Assembly (NCBI RefSeq): GCF_003435815.1
Contig: NZ_QTUV01000002.1
Coordinates: forward strand, 1-64,000
DNA from: Dorea sp. AM10-31
Lineage (GTDB): Bacteria > Bacillota > Clostridia > Lachnospirales > Lachnospiraceae
Length of the DNA stretch: 64,000 bases
Direction: 5' to 3'
Part shown: positions 50,926-58,297 of the stretch, one piece after another
How the letters are laid out: the number at the start of each line of letters is the position of its first letter
Position numbering within the stretch: the first letter of the stretch is position 1
Program-made: the position numbers and the translations under genes
The notes under the pieces: generated by a model
Told to the model about the DNA's origin: nothing
Databases searched by the model: none
What the model saw: the letters and a program-made list of their open reading frames with translations, nothing else

Positions 50926-52851
50926 ATGAAAATCACATTAAAAGATGGATCTGTTATGGAATTTGAACAGGAAATGTCCGTTCTTGATGTTGCAAAATCA
51001 ATCAGCGAAGGTCTTGCAAGAGTAGCAACATCTGCAAAAGTAGACGGAGATATTGTAGATCTTCGTACTGTACTTGACAAAGACTGCGAACTGGAAATTC
51101 TTACTTTTGATTCAGAAGACGGAAATGGTGCATTTAATCATACAGCAGCACATATTATGGCACAAGCTGTAAAACGTCTGTATCCGGAGACAAAACTGGC
51201 AATCGGACCTTCTATTGCTAACGGTTTTTACTATGATCTGGATCGTGAAACTGCATTTACAGCAGAAGATCTTGAAAAAATCGAGAAAGAAATGAAAAAA
51301 ATCGTAAAAGAAGCACTTCCTCTGGAAAGATTTACAAAATCAAGAGAAGAGGCAATTGCATTTTTCGAAGAAAAGGAGGAACCATATAAAGTAGAACTGA
51401 TTAAAGACCTTCCGGAAGGAGCAGAGATCAGTTTTTACAAACAGGGAGAATTTACAGATCTCTGTGCAGGGCCACATCTGATGTCTACCAAGGCAGTAAA
51501 AGCATTTAAGCTGACAAGCCTTGCAGGTGCTTACTGGCGTGGAGATGAGAAGAATAAGATGCTGACAAGAATCTATGGTGTTGCTTATCCGAAGAAAGCA
51601 CAGTTAGATGAATACCTGCATATGATGGAAGAAGCGAAGAAACGTGACCATAGAAAACTCGGAAAAGAGCTCGGACTTTTTATGATGTGTGAAGAAGGAC
51701 CTGGATTCCCGTTCTTCCTTCCAAAGGGAATGGTATTAAAGAATACACTGCTCGATTACTGGAGAGAACTGCATAAACGCTGTGGTTATCAGGAAGTTTC
51801 CACACCGATCATCTTAAGCAGACATCTGTGGGAGACATCTGGACACTGGGATCACTATAAAGAAAATATGTATACAACCGTGATCGATGATGAAGACTTT
51901 GCAATCAAACCAATGAACTGTCCGGGTGGAATGCTTGTTTATAAAGCAGAGCCTCGTTCTTATAAAGATCTTCCGCTCCGTGTCGGTGAACTTGGACTGG
52001 TACACCGTCATGAAAAATCCGGTCAGCTTCACGGACTGATGCGTGTACGCTGCTTTACACAGGATGATGCGCACATCTTTATGATGCCGGAACAGATCCG
52101 TGATGAGATCAAAGGTGTTGCAGCACTGATCGATGAAGTATATAGCCTGTTCGGATTTAAATATCACGTAGAGTTATCTACCCGTCCGGACAACAGTATG
52201 GGAAGCGATGAAGATTGGGAACTTGCAACGGAAGGTTTAAGAGGAGCATTAGACGATCTTGGCCTGGATTATGTTGTAAATGAAGGGGATGGAGCATTCT
52301 ATGGACCGAAGATTGATTTCCATTTGACAGATTCTATCGGAAGAACATGGCAGTGCGGAACGATCCAGCTTGATATGCAGCTTCCACAAAGATTCGAATT
52401 AGAATATACAGGAGCTGACGGAGAGAAACATCGTCCGATCATGATCCACAGAGTTGCATTTGGTTCTATCGAAAGATTTATTGGTATCTTGATCGAGCAT
52501 TTTGCAGGAGCATTCCCGACATGGCTTGCACCGGTACAGGTTAAAGTACTTCCGATTTCCGATAAATACATGGATTATGCACAGAAAGTACAGGATACAT
52601 TATACAATGCAGGTATCCGCTCAGAAATTGATTCCAGAGCAGAGAAGATTGGATACAAGATCCGTGAAGCACAGATGCAGAAAATTCCATACATGCTTGT
52701 TGTGGGAGCAAAAGAGGAAGAAGCAGGTGTGGTATCTGTAAGAAGTCGTTTTGCAGGTGACGAAGGACAGAAAGATCTGACAGCATTTATGGATGCTTTG
52801 AAAGAAGAGATCGATACAAAAACAATCCGCGAAGTCGAAAAAGAAGATTAA
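50926..52851 (+). CDS. thrS: Threonyl-tRNA synthetase
   Basis: A 641-aa class II synthetase. The N-terminal TGS domain is at 1-60. The editing domain has HTAAHIMAQAVKRLYP and a later Cys/His pair (DLCAGPHL). The catalytic domain carries motif 2 (VHRHEKSGQLHGLMRVRCFT) and motif 3, and the anticodon-binding domain is at the C terminus. Length is normal. AGGAGAG precedes the start. It is controlled by the Thr T-box. Confidence 0.97.
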   Translation: MKITLKDGSVMEFEQEMSVLDVAKSISEGLARVATSAKVDGDIVDLRTVLDKDCELEILTFDSEDGNGAFNHTAAHIMAQAVKRLYPETKLAIGPSIANGFYYDLDRETAFTAEDLEKIEKEMKKIVKEALPLERFTKSREEAIAFFEEKEEPYKVELIKDLPEGAEISFYKQGEFTDLCAGPHLMSTKAVKAFKLTSLAGAYWRGDEKNKMLTRIYGVAYPKKAQLDEYLHMMEEAKKRDHRKLGKELGLFMMCEEGPGFPFFLPKGMVLKNTLLDYWRELHKRCGYQEVSTPIILSRHLWETSGHWDHYKENMYTTVIDDEDFAIKPMNCPGGMLVYKAEPRSYKDLPLRVGELGLVHRHEKSGQLHGLMRVRCFTQDDAHIFMMPEQIRDEIKGVAALIDEVYSLFGFKYHVELSTRPDNSMGSDEDWELATEGLRGALDDLGLDYVVNEGDGAFYGPKIDFHLTDSIGRTWQCGTIQLDMQLPQRFELEYTGADGEKHRPIMIHRVAFGSIERFIGILIEHFAGAFPTWLAPVQVKVLPISDKYMDYAQKVQDTLYNAGIRSEIDSRAEKIGYKIREAQMQKIPYMLVVGAKEEEAGVVSVRSRFAGDEGQKDLTAFMDALKEEIDTKTIREVEKED

Positions 52852-52938
52852 AACTTTTATGATATCAAACGGGTAAAAATTTTATTTCCGGATATACTAA
52901 CTTTGATCTGGTAACAGGATAGAAAAGGAGGGTATAAT

Positions 52939-53259
52939 ATGCCGGAATTAAAGTGTACCGTACAGACATGTAAGCACAATCAGAATTATTATTGTGATCT
53001 TGACAAGATCACAGTGGGCGGAGACGCCGCAGTTGCACCGAAGGACACTTGTTGCGACAGTTTTGAAGAACGTAAAGACGGATATTCAAACAGCACAGGA
53101 AAACAGGCATCGCCGGTCAGCCAGGTAGACTGCCAGGCAACAGAATGTAAATATAATAACAACTGTTCCTGTCAGGCTGGTAAGATCAGCGTGGAAGGTG
53201 GAAACGCCTGCACATGTGGGCAGACAGAATGTGCAACATTTGATTGCAGCTGCAGATAA
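52939..53259 (+). CDS. DUF1540-domain protein (Cys-rich)
   Basis: A 106-aa small protein with two DUF1540 units, each with a C-x4-C-x(n)-N-x-x-C pattern and a following KI-x-V-x-G strand: Cys6, 11, 19, 38/39 and Cys65, 70, 76/78, 91/93, 98. It is probably metal-binding and cytoplasmic. The function of the family is unknown; it is common in spore-forming Clostridia. GGAGGG precedes the start, and a strong terminator follows. Confidence 0.85.
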   Translation: MPELKCTVQTCKHNQNYYCDLDKITVGGDAAVAPKDTCCDSFEERKDGYSNSTGKQASPVSQVDCQATECKYNNNCSCQAGKISVEGGNACTCGQTECATFDCSCR

Positions 53260-53283
53260 GAAAAATAAGCGTGCCTCTCATAG

Positions 53284-53330
53284 CACAAAGGAAACTCCCG
53301 GAGATCTCTCTCCGGGAGTTTCCTTTTGTG
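53284..53330 (+). terminator. Very strong Rho-independent terminator
   Basis: A 15-bp perfect stem GGAAACTCCCGGAGA / TCTCCGGGAGTTTCC with loop TCTC, flanked by CACAAA/TTTTGTG. Confidence 0.92.
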
Positions 53331-53361
53331 CCGCTGATTGCTTACTGTTACGCCTTTATAG

Positions 53362-53390
53362 TTGACGCATAAAAGATCGGAGAGTATAAT
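53362..53390 (+). promoter_or_regulatory. Promoter of the AI-2E-family transporter gene
   Basis: TTGACG (53362-53367), 17-bp spacer, TATAAT (53385-53390). The transcript start would fall near 53397. Confidence 0.75.
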
Positions 53391-53429
53391 TATTTTATGT
53401 GCATTTGTGCAAAGAAGAGGAATAATTAT

Positions 53430-54878
53430 ATGAGTGAAAATGAAAAGAAAGAACGGGAAACATATTACAATTCAAAACCAAGACTTGGCGGAAATGGTCC
53501 TTCGAAAATCAGACAGCAGTTTAACAGAGGAATGACATATTTTCTTGTGATAGCGGCATCGCTTGCATTTTATTTTGCACTGTTGCGTTTCCGGCATATT
53601 TTTAACGTGCTGTGGAAGGTATACGACGTATTGAAACCGATTATTTACGGAGCCGTGATCGCATATCTGCTGAACCCAATCGTCAAAAGAGTAGACAAGA
53701 GGCTGATCCCTGTATTAGAGAAAAAGGTTACAAAACCGGGAAGAGCACAGAATATTTCCAGATCTGTCGGTGTGTTTACATCGCTGATTATATTGGGCGC
53801 ATTGATATCTGCTTTATGCAACCTACTGATACCGGAATTATATGTTAGTATCCGTGATATGATCTATACATTACCGGGACAGCTCAACCATATGGTGTCA
53901 TCACTGAATAATATCAAAATGGATGATTCTACAACCGGTTCCATTGTAAAGACAGCGATTGAGCAGGGAACAACAATGCTTCAGAACTGGCTGCGCAACG
54001 ACCTTCTTGGAAAGGTCAATGAACTGATGTCGAATCTAACAGTCGGAGTGCTCAATTTTCTTGGTGAAGTTGTGAACTTCCTGATTGGAGTGATTGTATC
54101 CATCTACATTTTATTCAGTAAGGAACTGTTTGCAAAACAGTGCAAGAAGATTGTTTATGCAGTATTGCCAATAAGACATGCTAATCTGCTCCTGCATCTG
54201 ACAACGAAAAGTAATGAGATATTTGGTGGATTTATTATTGGAAAGATCATTGATTCTGCAATTATTGGAGTACTGTGTTTCTTTGGATTGTCAATTTTAA
54301 ATATGCCATATACGTTATTAGTAAGTGTGATCGTCGGTGTGACGAATGTCATCCCGTTCTTTGGACCGTACATTGGAGCTGTTCCGAGTGCAATCCTGAT
54401 CATGCTGGATAGTCCGATAAAAGGACTGTATTTCCTGATATTTATACTGGTATTGCAACAGTTTGACGGTAATATATTAGGACCGAAGATCCTTGGAAAT
54501 TCCACAGGATTGTCTGCATTCTGGGTAATCGTTGCAATTCTTCTCGGGGGAGGTTTGTTCGGATTCCCGGGTATGCTTATGGGAGTGCCGACATTTGCTG
54601 TGATCTATTACATTGTTCAGATGCTTGTAAGCAGCAAGCTGGAACAAAAAATGCTTCCTAAAAATACGGAAGCTTACGATCAGTACAGTTATGTAGACAA
54701 TGCAGGACAGTATGTACATTCTTCACAGGAGCATGTGCATGCGACGCAGGAATATAAGTATCCGGAACATTCCGCAGTACATATGGAGCATTTTGGTCAT
54801 ATGGAAACCTTTGATGCAAAAATTAGACCAAAGAAAAAGGATGATCAGGAAGAGAATCATAAAAAAGATAACAAATAA
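53430..54878 (+). CDS. AI-2E family transporter (PerM-like)
   Basis: A 482-aa membrane protein of the TqsA/YdiK/PerM family. About eight membrane segments are visible, with the typical first pair (YFLVIAASLAFYFALLRF; PIIYGAVIAYLLNPIVKRV), a periplasmic-like loop (about 140-210), and C-terminal helices with TNVIPFFGPYIGAVPSAILI and DGNILGPKILGNSTGLSAFW. The C-terminal ~70 residues are a His/Glu/Lys-rich cytoplasmic tail. Members export signalling molecules or ions; the substrate here is unknown. The start at 53430 has AGAGG and lies downstream of the promoter; the upstream ATG sits at the transcript start. Confidence 0.87.
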   Translation: MSENEKKERETYYNSKPRLGGNGPSKIRQQFNRGMTYFLVIAASLAFYFALLRFRHIFNVLWKVYDVLKPIIYGAVIAYLLNPIVKRVDKRLIPVLEKKVTKPGRAQNISRSVGVFTSLIILGALISALCNLLIPELYVSIRDMIYTLPGQLNHMVSSLNNIKMDDSTTGSIVKTAIEQGTTMLQNWLRNDLLGKVNELMSNLTVGVLNFLGEVVNFLIGVIVSIYILFSKELFAKQCKKIVYAVLPIRHANLLLHLTTKSNEIFGGFIIGKIIDSAIIGVLCFFGLSILNMPYTLLVSVIVGVTNVIPFFGPYIGAVPSAILIMLDSPIKGLYFLIFILVLQQFDGNILGPKILGNSTGLSAFWVIVAILLGGGLFGFPGMLMGVPTFAVIYYIVQMLVSSKLEQKMLPKNTEAYDQYSYVDNAGQYVHSSQEHVHATQEYKYPEHSAVHMEHFGHMETFDAKIRPKKKDDQEENHKKDNK

Positions 54879-54892
54879 AGGGGAATTTAATT

Positions 54893-55819
54893 ATGCCGAT
54901 TCGTGTGCAGAATGATCTCCCGGTAAAGGAGATCTTAGAGAGTGAAAACATATTTGTAATGGATGAACACCGTGCGATGCATCAGGATATCCGTCCGATC
55001 AAGATCGGACTTCTGAATCTGATGCCGCTTAAGGAGGATACGGAGCTTCAGATCCTCCGGTCGCTGTCCAATACACCGTTGCAGGTGGATGTAACGTTTG
55101 TTATGGTATCCAGTCATGAAGCAAAGAATACACCGACCAGTCATTTAAACCAGTTTTATAATCGTTTTGGCGAGATTCGGGATGAGAGATTTGACGGATT
55201 TATCATTACGGGAGCTCCTGTAGAGCAGATCCCATTTGAGGAAGTAGATTATTGGGAAGAATTAAAGCAGATCATGGAATGGACAAAGACGCATGTTACC
55301 TCAACACTGCATCTGTGCTGGGGTGCGCAGGCAGGTATGTATTATCATTTCGGAATTGATAAGAAGCCGTTGCCGGAGAAAGCTTTTGGATTATTCTGGC
55401 ATAAAGTACTCAACCGTAAGATTCCACTTGTCCGTGGATTTGATGACTGCTTCCTTGCACCACATTCCAGACATACAGAAGTGCCGATGGATGCAGTAAG
55501 GAATGACGAGCGAATTACTGTGCTTGCTGAGTCCGATGAAGTTGGACTTTTCCTTGCTATGGCAGATGACGGCAGACAGATTTTCGTAATGGGACATCCG
55601 GAATATGACCGGGTAACTCTGGATGGCGAATACAAACGTGATCTTTCCAAAGGCCTGGAGATCGCAATGCCGAAGAATTATTATCCGGGTGATGATCCGG
55701 AAAAGACACCGCTCCTTAAGTGGAGAGCGACTGCGAATAACCTGTATACAAACTGGTTGAATTATTACGTATATCAGGCAACGCCGTATGATATGATCGG
55801 AACACCGGATTTTCGTTGA
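54893..55819 (+). CDS. metA: Homoserine O-acetyltransferase (MetA family)
   Basis: A 308-aa class-I amidotransferase-fold acyltransferase, the first committed step of methionine synthesis. The catalytic Cys142 (HLCWGAQAG), His235 and Glu237 (GHPEYD) align with the known MetA triad. Residue 111 is Glu (GAPVEQ), the residue reported to give acetyl-CoA rather than succinyl-CoA use, so acetylation is predicted despite the common name. AAGGGG precedes the start. It lies 14 bp after the AI-2E-family gene. Confidence 0.93.
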   Translation: MPIRVQNDLPVKEILESENIFVMDEHRAMHQDIRPIKIGLLNLMPLKEDTELQILRSLSNTPLQVDVTFVMVSSHEAKNTPTSHLNQFYNRFGEIRDERFDGFIITGAPVEQIPFEEVDYWEELKQIMEWTKTHVTSTLHLCWGAQAGMYYHFGIDKKPLPEKAFGLFWHKVLNRKIPLVRGFDDCFLAPHSRHTEVPMDAVRNDERITVLAESDEVGLFLAMADDGRQIFVMGHPEYDRVTLDGEYKRDLSKGLEIAMPKNYYPGDDPEKTPLLKWRATANNLYTNWLNYYVYQATPYDMIGTPDFR

Positions 55820-55934
55820 TTTTACGGGGATTACGAGTATCCTATATATCACATAATTTATTATAATTTAGTATGATTTGTTACGAAAATGGTGTAGAAA
55901 AGGTGTACAGAAATAGAAAAATTGTTAAAAAATG

Positions 55935-55963
55935 GGAATGCCAATTAAGGCATTCCTTTTTTT
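55935..55963 (+). terminator. metA terminator
   Basis: GGAATGCC-aattaa-GGCATTCC followed by seven Ts. Confidence 0.92.
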
Positions 55964-55995
55964 AATGCAAAAATAATATAAACAGATGTTTTACA

Positions 55996-56025
55996 TTGAC
56001 GAATACAACATATATGATGTATTAT
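55996..56025 (+). promoter_or_regulatory. Toxin-antitoxin promoter with palindromic operator
   Basis: TTGACG (55996-56001), 18-bp spacer, TATTAT (56020-56025). Filling the spacer and touching the -10 is a 20-bp palindrome ATACA-a-CATATATG-a-TGTAT (56003-56022), perfect except for one A/A pair. It is a fitting autoregulatory site for the HTH antitoxin. Confidence 0.75.
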
Positions 56026-56060
56026 GTGTAATATAAAAGAAGAAAGGAGAATATGTAATT

Positions 56061-56399
56061 ATGATACTACATGATTATGAAACTTCTTCTGGAAGGAATG
56101 TAATTAAAGAATATATTGATTCTTTGACAATCCCTGAAATGGTTGATGGATATAGTGTCAGAGAAAAAATGGAGAATGGAGAATTCGAGAAACTGAATAT
56201 TAAAAGATGGGAGAAAAAAATATACGAAGTATATTTTTACAAATACAATCGCATATTTTATATTATCCCAGACGGTGACAATATTTATTTATTACATGCA
56301 TGCAGAAAGCAAAAAAACAAAACGGAAAAGGGAGATTCAAAAATAATAAAAAAGAGAGCAAAAGAATTGGGAAAGGCATTGGGAAAGAAATTTATATAA
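56061..56399 (+). CDS. RelE/HigB-like toxin (type II TA)
   Basis: A 112-aa basic protein of the phage-Gp49-like/HigB RelE superfamily. It begins LHDYETSSGRNVIKEYIDSL and has the beta-sheet core KKIYEVYFYKYNRIFYIIPD with LLHACRKQKNK near the C terminus. Such toxins cleave mRNA at the ribosome. It precedes the antitoxin, the HigBA order. GAAAGGAG precedes the start. Base composition here is richer in A than in the neighbours, as expected for a mobile accessory module. Confidence 0.85.
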   Translation: MILHDYETSSGRNVIKEYIDSLTIPEMVDGYSVREKMENGEFEKLNIKRWEKKIYEVYFYKYNRIFYIIPDGDNIYLLHACRKQKNKTEKGDSKIIKKRAKELGKALGKKFI

Positions 56400-56426
56400 A
56401 AATATAGAAAAAGAGGAGTGAAAGAT

Positions 56427-56717
56427 ATGCCATTCATACAAGCAAATATAAAAAAAGAAATTGAAGAAAAAAGAAAGGATGACAGTGAATTTAGAGAAGC
56501 ATGGGATGAATCTCGTGCGGAGTATGAATTAATAGAAAAAATGATTATGCTGAGAAAGGAAGAAAATATAACACAAAAAGAATTAGCAAAATTATCCGGT
56601 AAAAGACAACAGACAATTTCAAAGATAGAACGCAAGGAAACAGTTCCTACTATAACGGCATTTAATAATTTATTAAATGCATTAGGATATGAGTTAAAGA
56701 TTGTAAAAAAGCAGTAA
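56427..56717 (+). CDS. HTH antitoxin (HigA-like)
   Basis: A 96-aa protein with an XRE helix-turn-helix in its C-terminal half (MLRKEENITQKELAKLSGKR, then QQTISKIERKETVPT) and a charged N-terminal helix that probably wraps the toxin. The start at 56427 has AGAGGAG; the in-frame GTG at 56418 overlaps that site. It neutralises the upstream toxin and likely represses the pair through the palindrome at 56003-56022. Confidence 0.85.
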   Translation: MPFIQANIKKEIEEKRKDDSEFREAWDESRAEYELIEKMIMLRKEENITQKELAKLSGKRQQTISKIERKETVPTITAFNNLLNALGYELKIVKKQ

Positions 56718-56787
56718 TTTGATTAATATATTGGGAGATATATTATGTTATGAACACCGGATTTTCGGTAGAAAAAGGAGAAGGAAA

Positions 56788-56960
56788 ATGAAAAGATCAA
56801 AAAGAAAAGTCGTACAAAGCTGCCTGCTTGTCATGCTCTCTGCATTGGTTGTGGGAGGTCTTGCATCTGGACGAACTTGCATAACTGCGTCGGCAGATTC
56901 AGCAAAAAAGGTCGTTCTTGTGTAAGGACAGAAAAAACAACTTAAGATTCATCCGAATTG
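56788..56960 (+). pseudogene. Truncated Big2-domain secreted protein gene
   Basis: From a good start (AAAAGGAGAAGG, ATG 56788) a signal peptide is encoded (KVVQSCLLVMLSALVVGGLA, later TASADSAKKVVLV). A TAA at 56923 interrupts it; directly after, the same frame continues GQKKQLKI, the opening strand of a Big2 domain as in the gene at 14246. No domain core follows. It is read as the 5' remnant of a Big2 surface-protein gene broken by a stop codon and a deletion. Confidence 0.6.
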
Positions 56961-57050
56961 TTAAGAACTCAAAATCATCTTATAAATATAAGGTGAAAAG
57001 TTTAAAATATAATATAAACGTCTAAAAAGAAAACATACATAAGTAGTTAA

Positions 57051-57087
57051 AAAGAACCAGCGCATGATTTCATGTGCTGGTTCTTTT
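57051..57087. terminator. Bidirectional terminator
   Basis: A 17-bp stem AAAGAACCAGCGCATGA / TCATGTGCTGGTTCTTT (one G-T pair), serving the convergent minus-strand ECF gene. Confidence 0.9.
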
Positions 57088-57125
57088 ATGAGGGGCAAAT
57101 ATCTGAACAAAAATGATAATGTCAC

Positions 57126-57659
57126 TTAGGAATGAGCGCGTTCCCCGGCAAGCTGTCTCACGTCCGGGATAGCGATCAGAGCCGGATATAAGATTGCGGA
57201 AATGATCAGTCCTCCGATACCCTGGATGATGTTGGCAGGAACACTTGCAAGTGCACCAGATACACCATAAAGAAAAATTTCGCAGAGGCAGTAGCCGCCG
57301 GCAACAAGTACAATATCAGCAATTCCACCAAGGATAACTGATGTAAATCTTGTCTTGGAAGAATGTCCAAGTTTCTGGTAAATCAGTCCTGCTGCAAGAG
57401 CAACCAGACCTTTGATCACAAATGTAATCGGTACATAGATAAAATATCCGCCAATCAAATCAGCCATTGCAGAACCGATACCGCCGGCAAGGAGTCCGTA
57501 TACCGGACCAAGGATCACACCGGAGAGAATCACAACTGCATCACCCGGATGGATATATCCGCCGGTTCCAGGAGTAGGAATGTGAATCGACATGGTTGCT
57601 ACACACGATAAAGCAGCAAATAAAGCTGTCATAACAATTTTTTTCAGATTTGAATTCAT
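57126..57659 (-). CDS. ECF transporter S component
   Basis: A 177-aa substrate-binding membrane subunit of an energy-coupling-factor vitamin transporter. About five to six helices are present. The N-terminal MTALFAALSCVATMSIHIPT and GYIHPGDAVVILSGVILGPV are typical of this S-component family. The shared EcfA/EcfT energizing module is not in the window. The substrate cannot be named. Upstream on the same strand are the dyads GTTGTA-N7-TACAAC (57688-57706), AACTGG...CCAGTT and TGATAA-tat-TTATCA, candidate operator or leader elements. Confidence 0.8.
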   Translation of the reverse strand: MNSNLKKIVMTALFAALSCVATMSIHIPTPGTGGYIHPGDAVVILSGVILGPVYGLLAGGIGSAMADLIGGYFIYVPITFVIKGLVALAAGLIYQKLGHSSKTRFTSVILGGIADIVLVAGGYCLCEIFLYGVSGALASVPANIIQGIGGLIISAILYPALIAIPDVRQLAGERAHS

Positions 57660-57975
57660 AACTATCAGACCTCATTTCTTTTGTTTTGTTGTAGAAACTT
57701 TACAACGAAACTGGATTGAAATAAAGAACCAGTTATTGCAAAAATAACCACGCCAGTTTGGAGAGTGATAATATTTATCAGTTTGGAAACCCTTGTTTTA
57801 CAGACTGACATTGACAGAAAATAAAACTACTTTGGCTGTCTTCTTTTTTCTTAAATTATAGTCATATACGGAATATTTAAAACATATAATATACAAAAAA
57901 TACTTGCATGCAAATTCCAAATATGGTAGTATAATTTCGTAAATTGGTTTAATGAATACAAGTTGTGCGAAAATT

Positions 57976-58011
57976 AGACTCCAAGGATGGAATTTCCCCG
58001 GAGTCTTTTTG
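57976..58011 (+). terminator. Terminator without an upstream gene
   Basis: AGACTCC (57976-57982) pairs with GGAGTCT (58000-58006), with further pairing inside, then T5. It lies 45 bp after a TATAAT (57930-57935), and no open frame lies between. It may end a small RNA and abuts repeat E1 copy C. The rest of the 57660-58297 gap shows only the ECF upstream region and AT-rich DNA. Confidence 0.7.
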
Positions 58012-58080
58012 TTATGGCAAAGAGGAAAATACACGCACTTATGCAAGTGCATCTTCGAACGCTAATCAGCGGATAAAACA
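58007..58080 (+). repeat. Dispersed structured repeat E1, copy C
   Basis: Shares TTTTGTTATGGC, GAGGAAAAT and CGCTAATCAGCG-ATAAAAC with copies A and B. The middle differs in sequence but again forms a hairpin, GCACTT-atgc-AAGTGC (58035-58050). Confidence 0.6.
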
Positions 58081-58297
58081 TACCAGTGTGTATTGACGAA
58101 TACATGCAAGGACAACTTATTTGAAAAGAGATTTTCTAAAAATATTAGATAAAACGCCGAATTGTTCGATAATTATATAACAATTATTGATGTGTTCAAT
58201 AAGTTCGGTTAAAATGTATTCAATAACTAAATAACCGGTATAGAAAGTACATGTACAGTAACTTAAGGACAGAGAATTCATGAAAAGGGGGCACATT

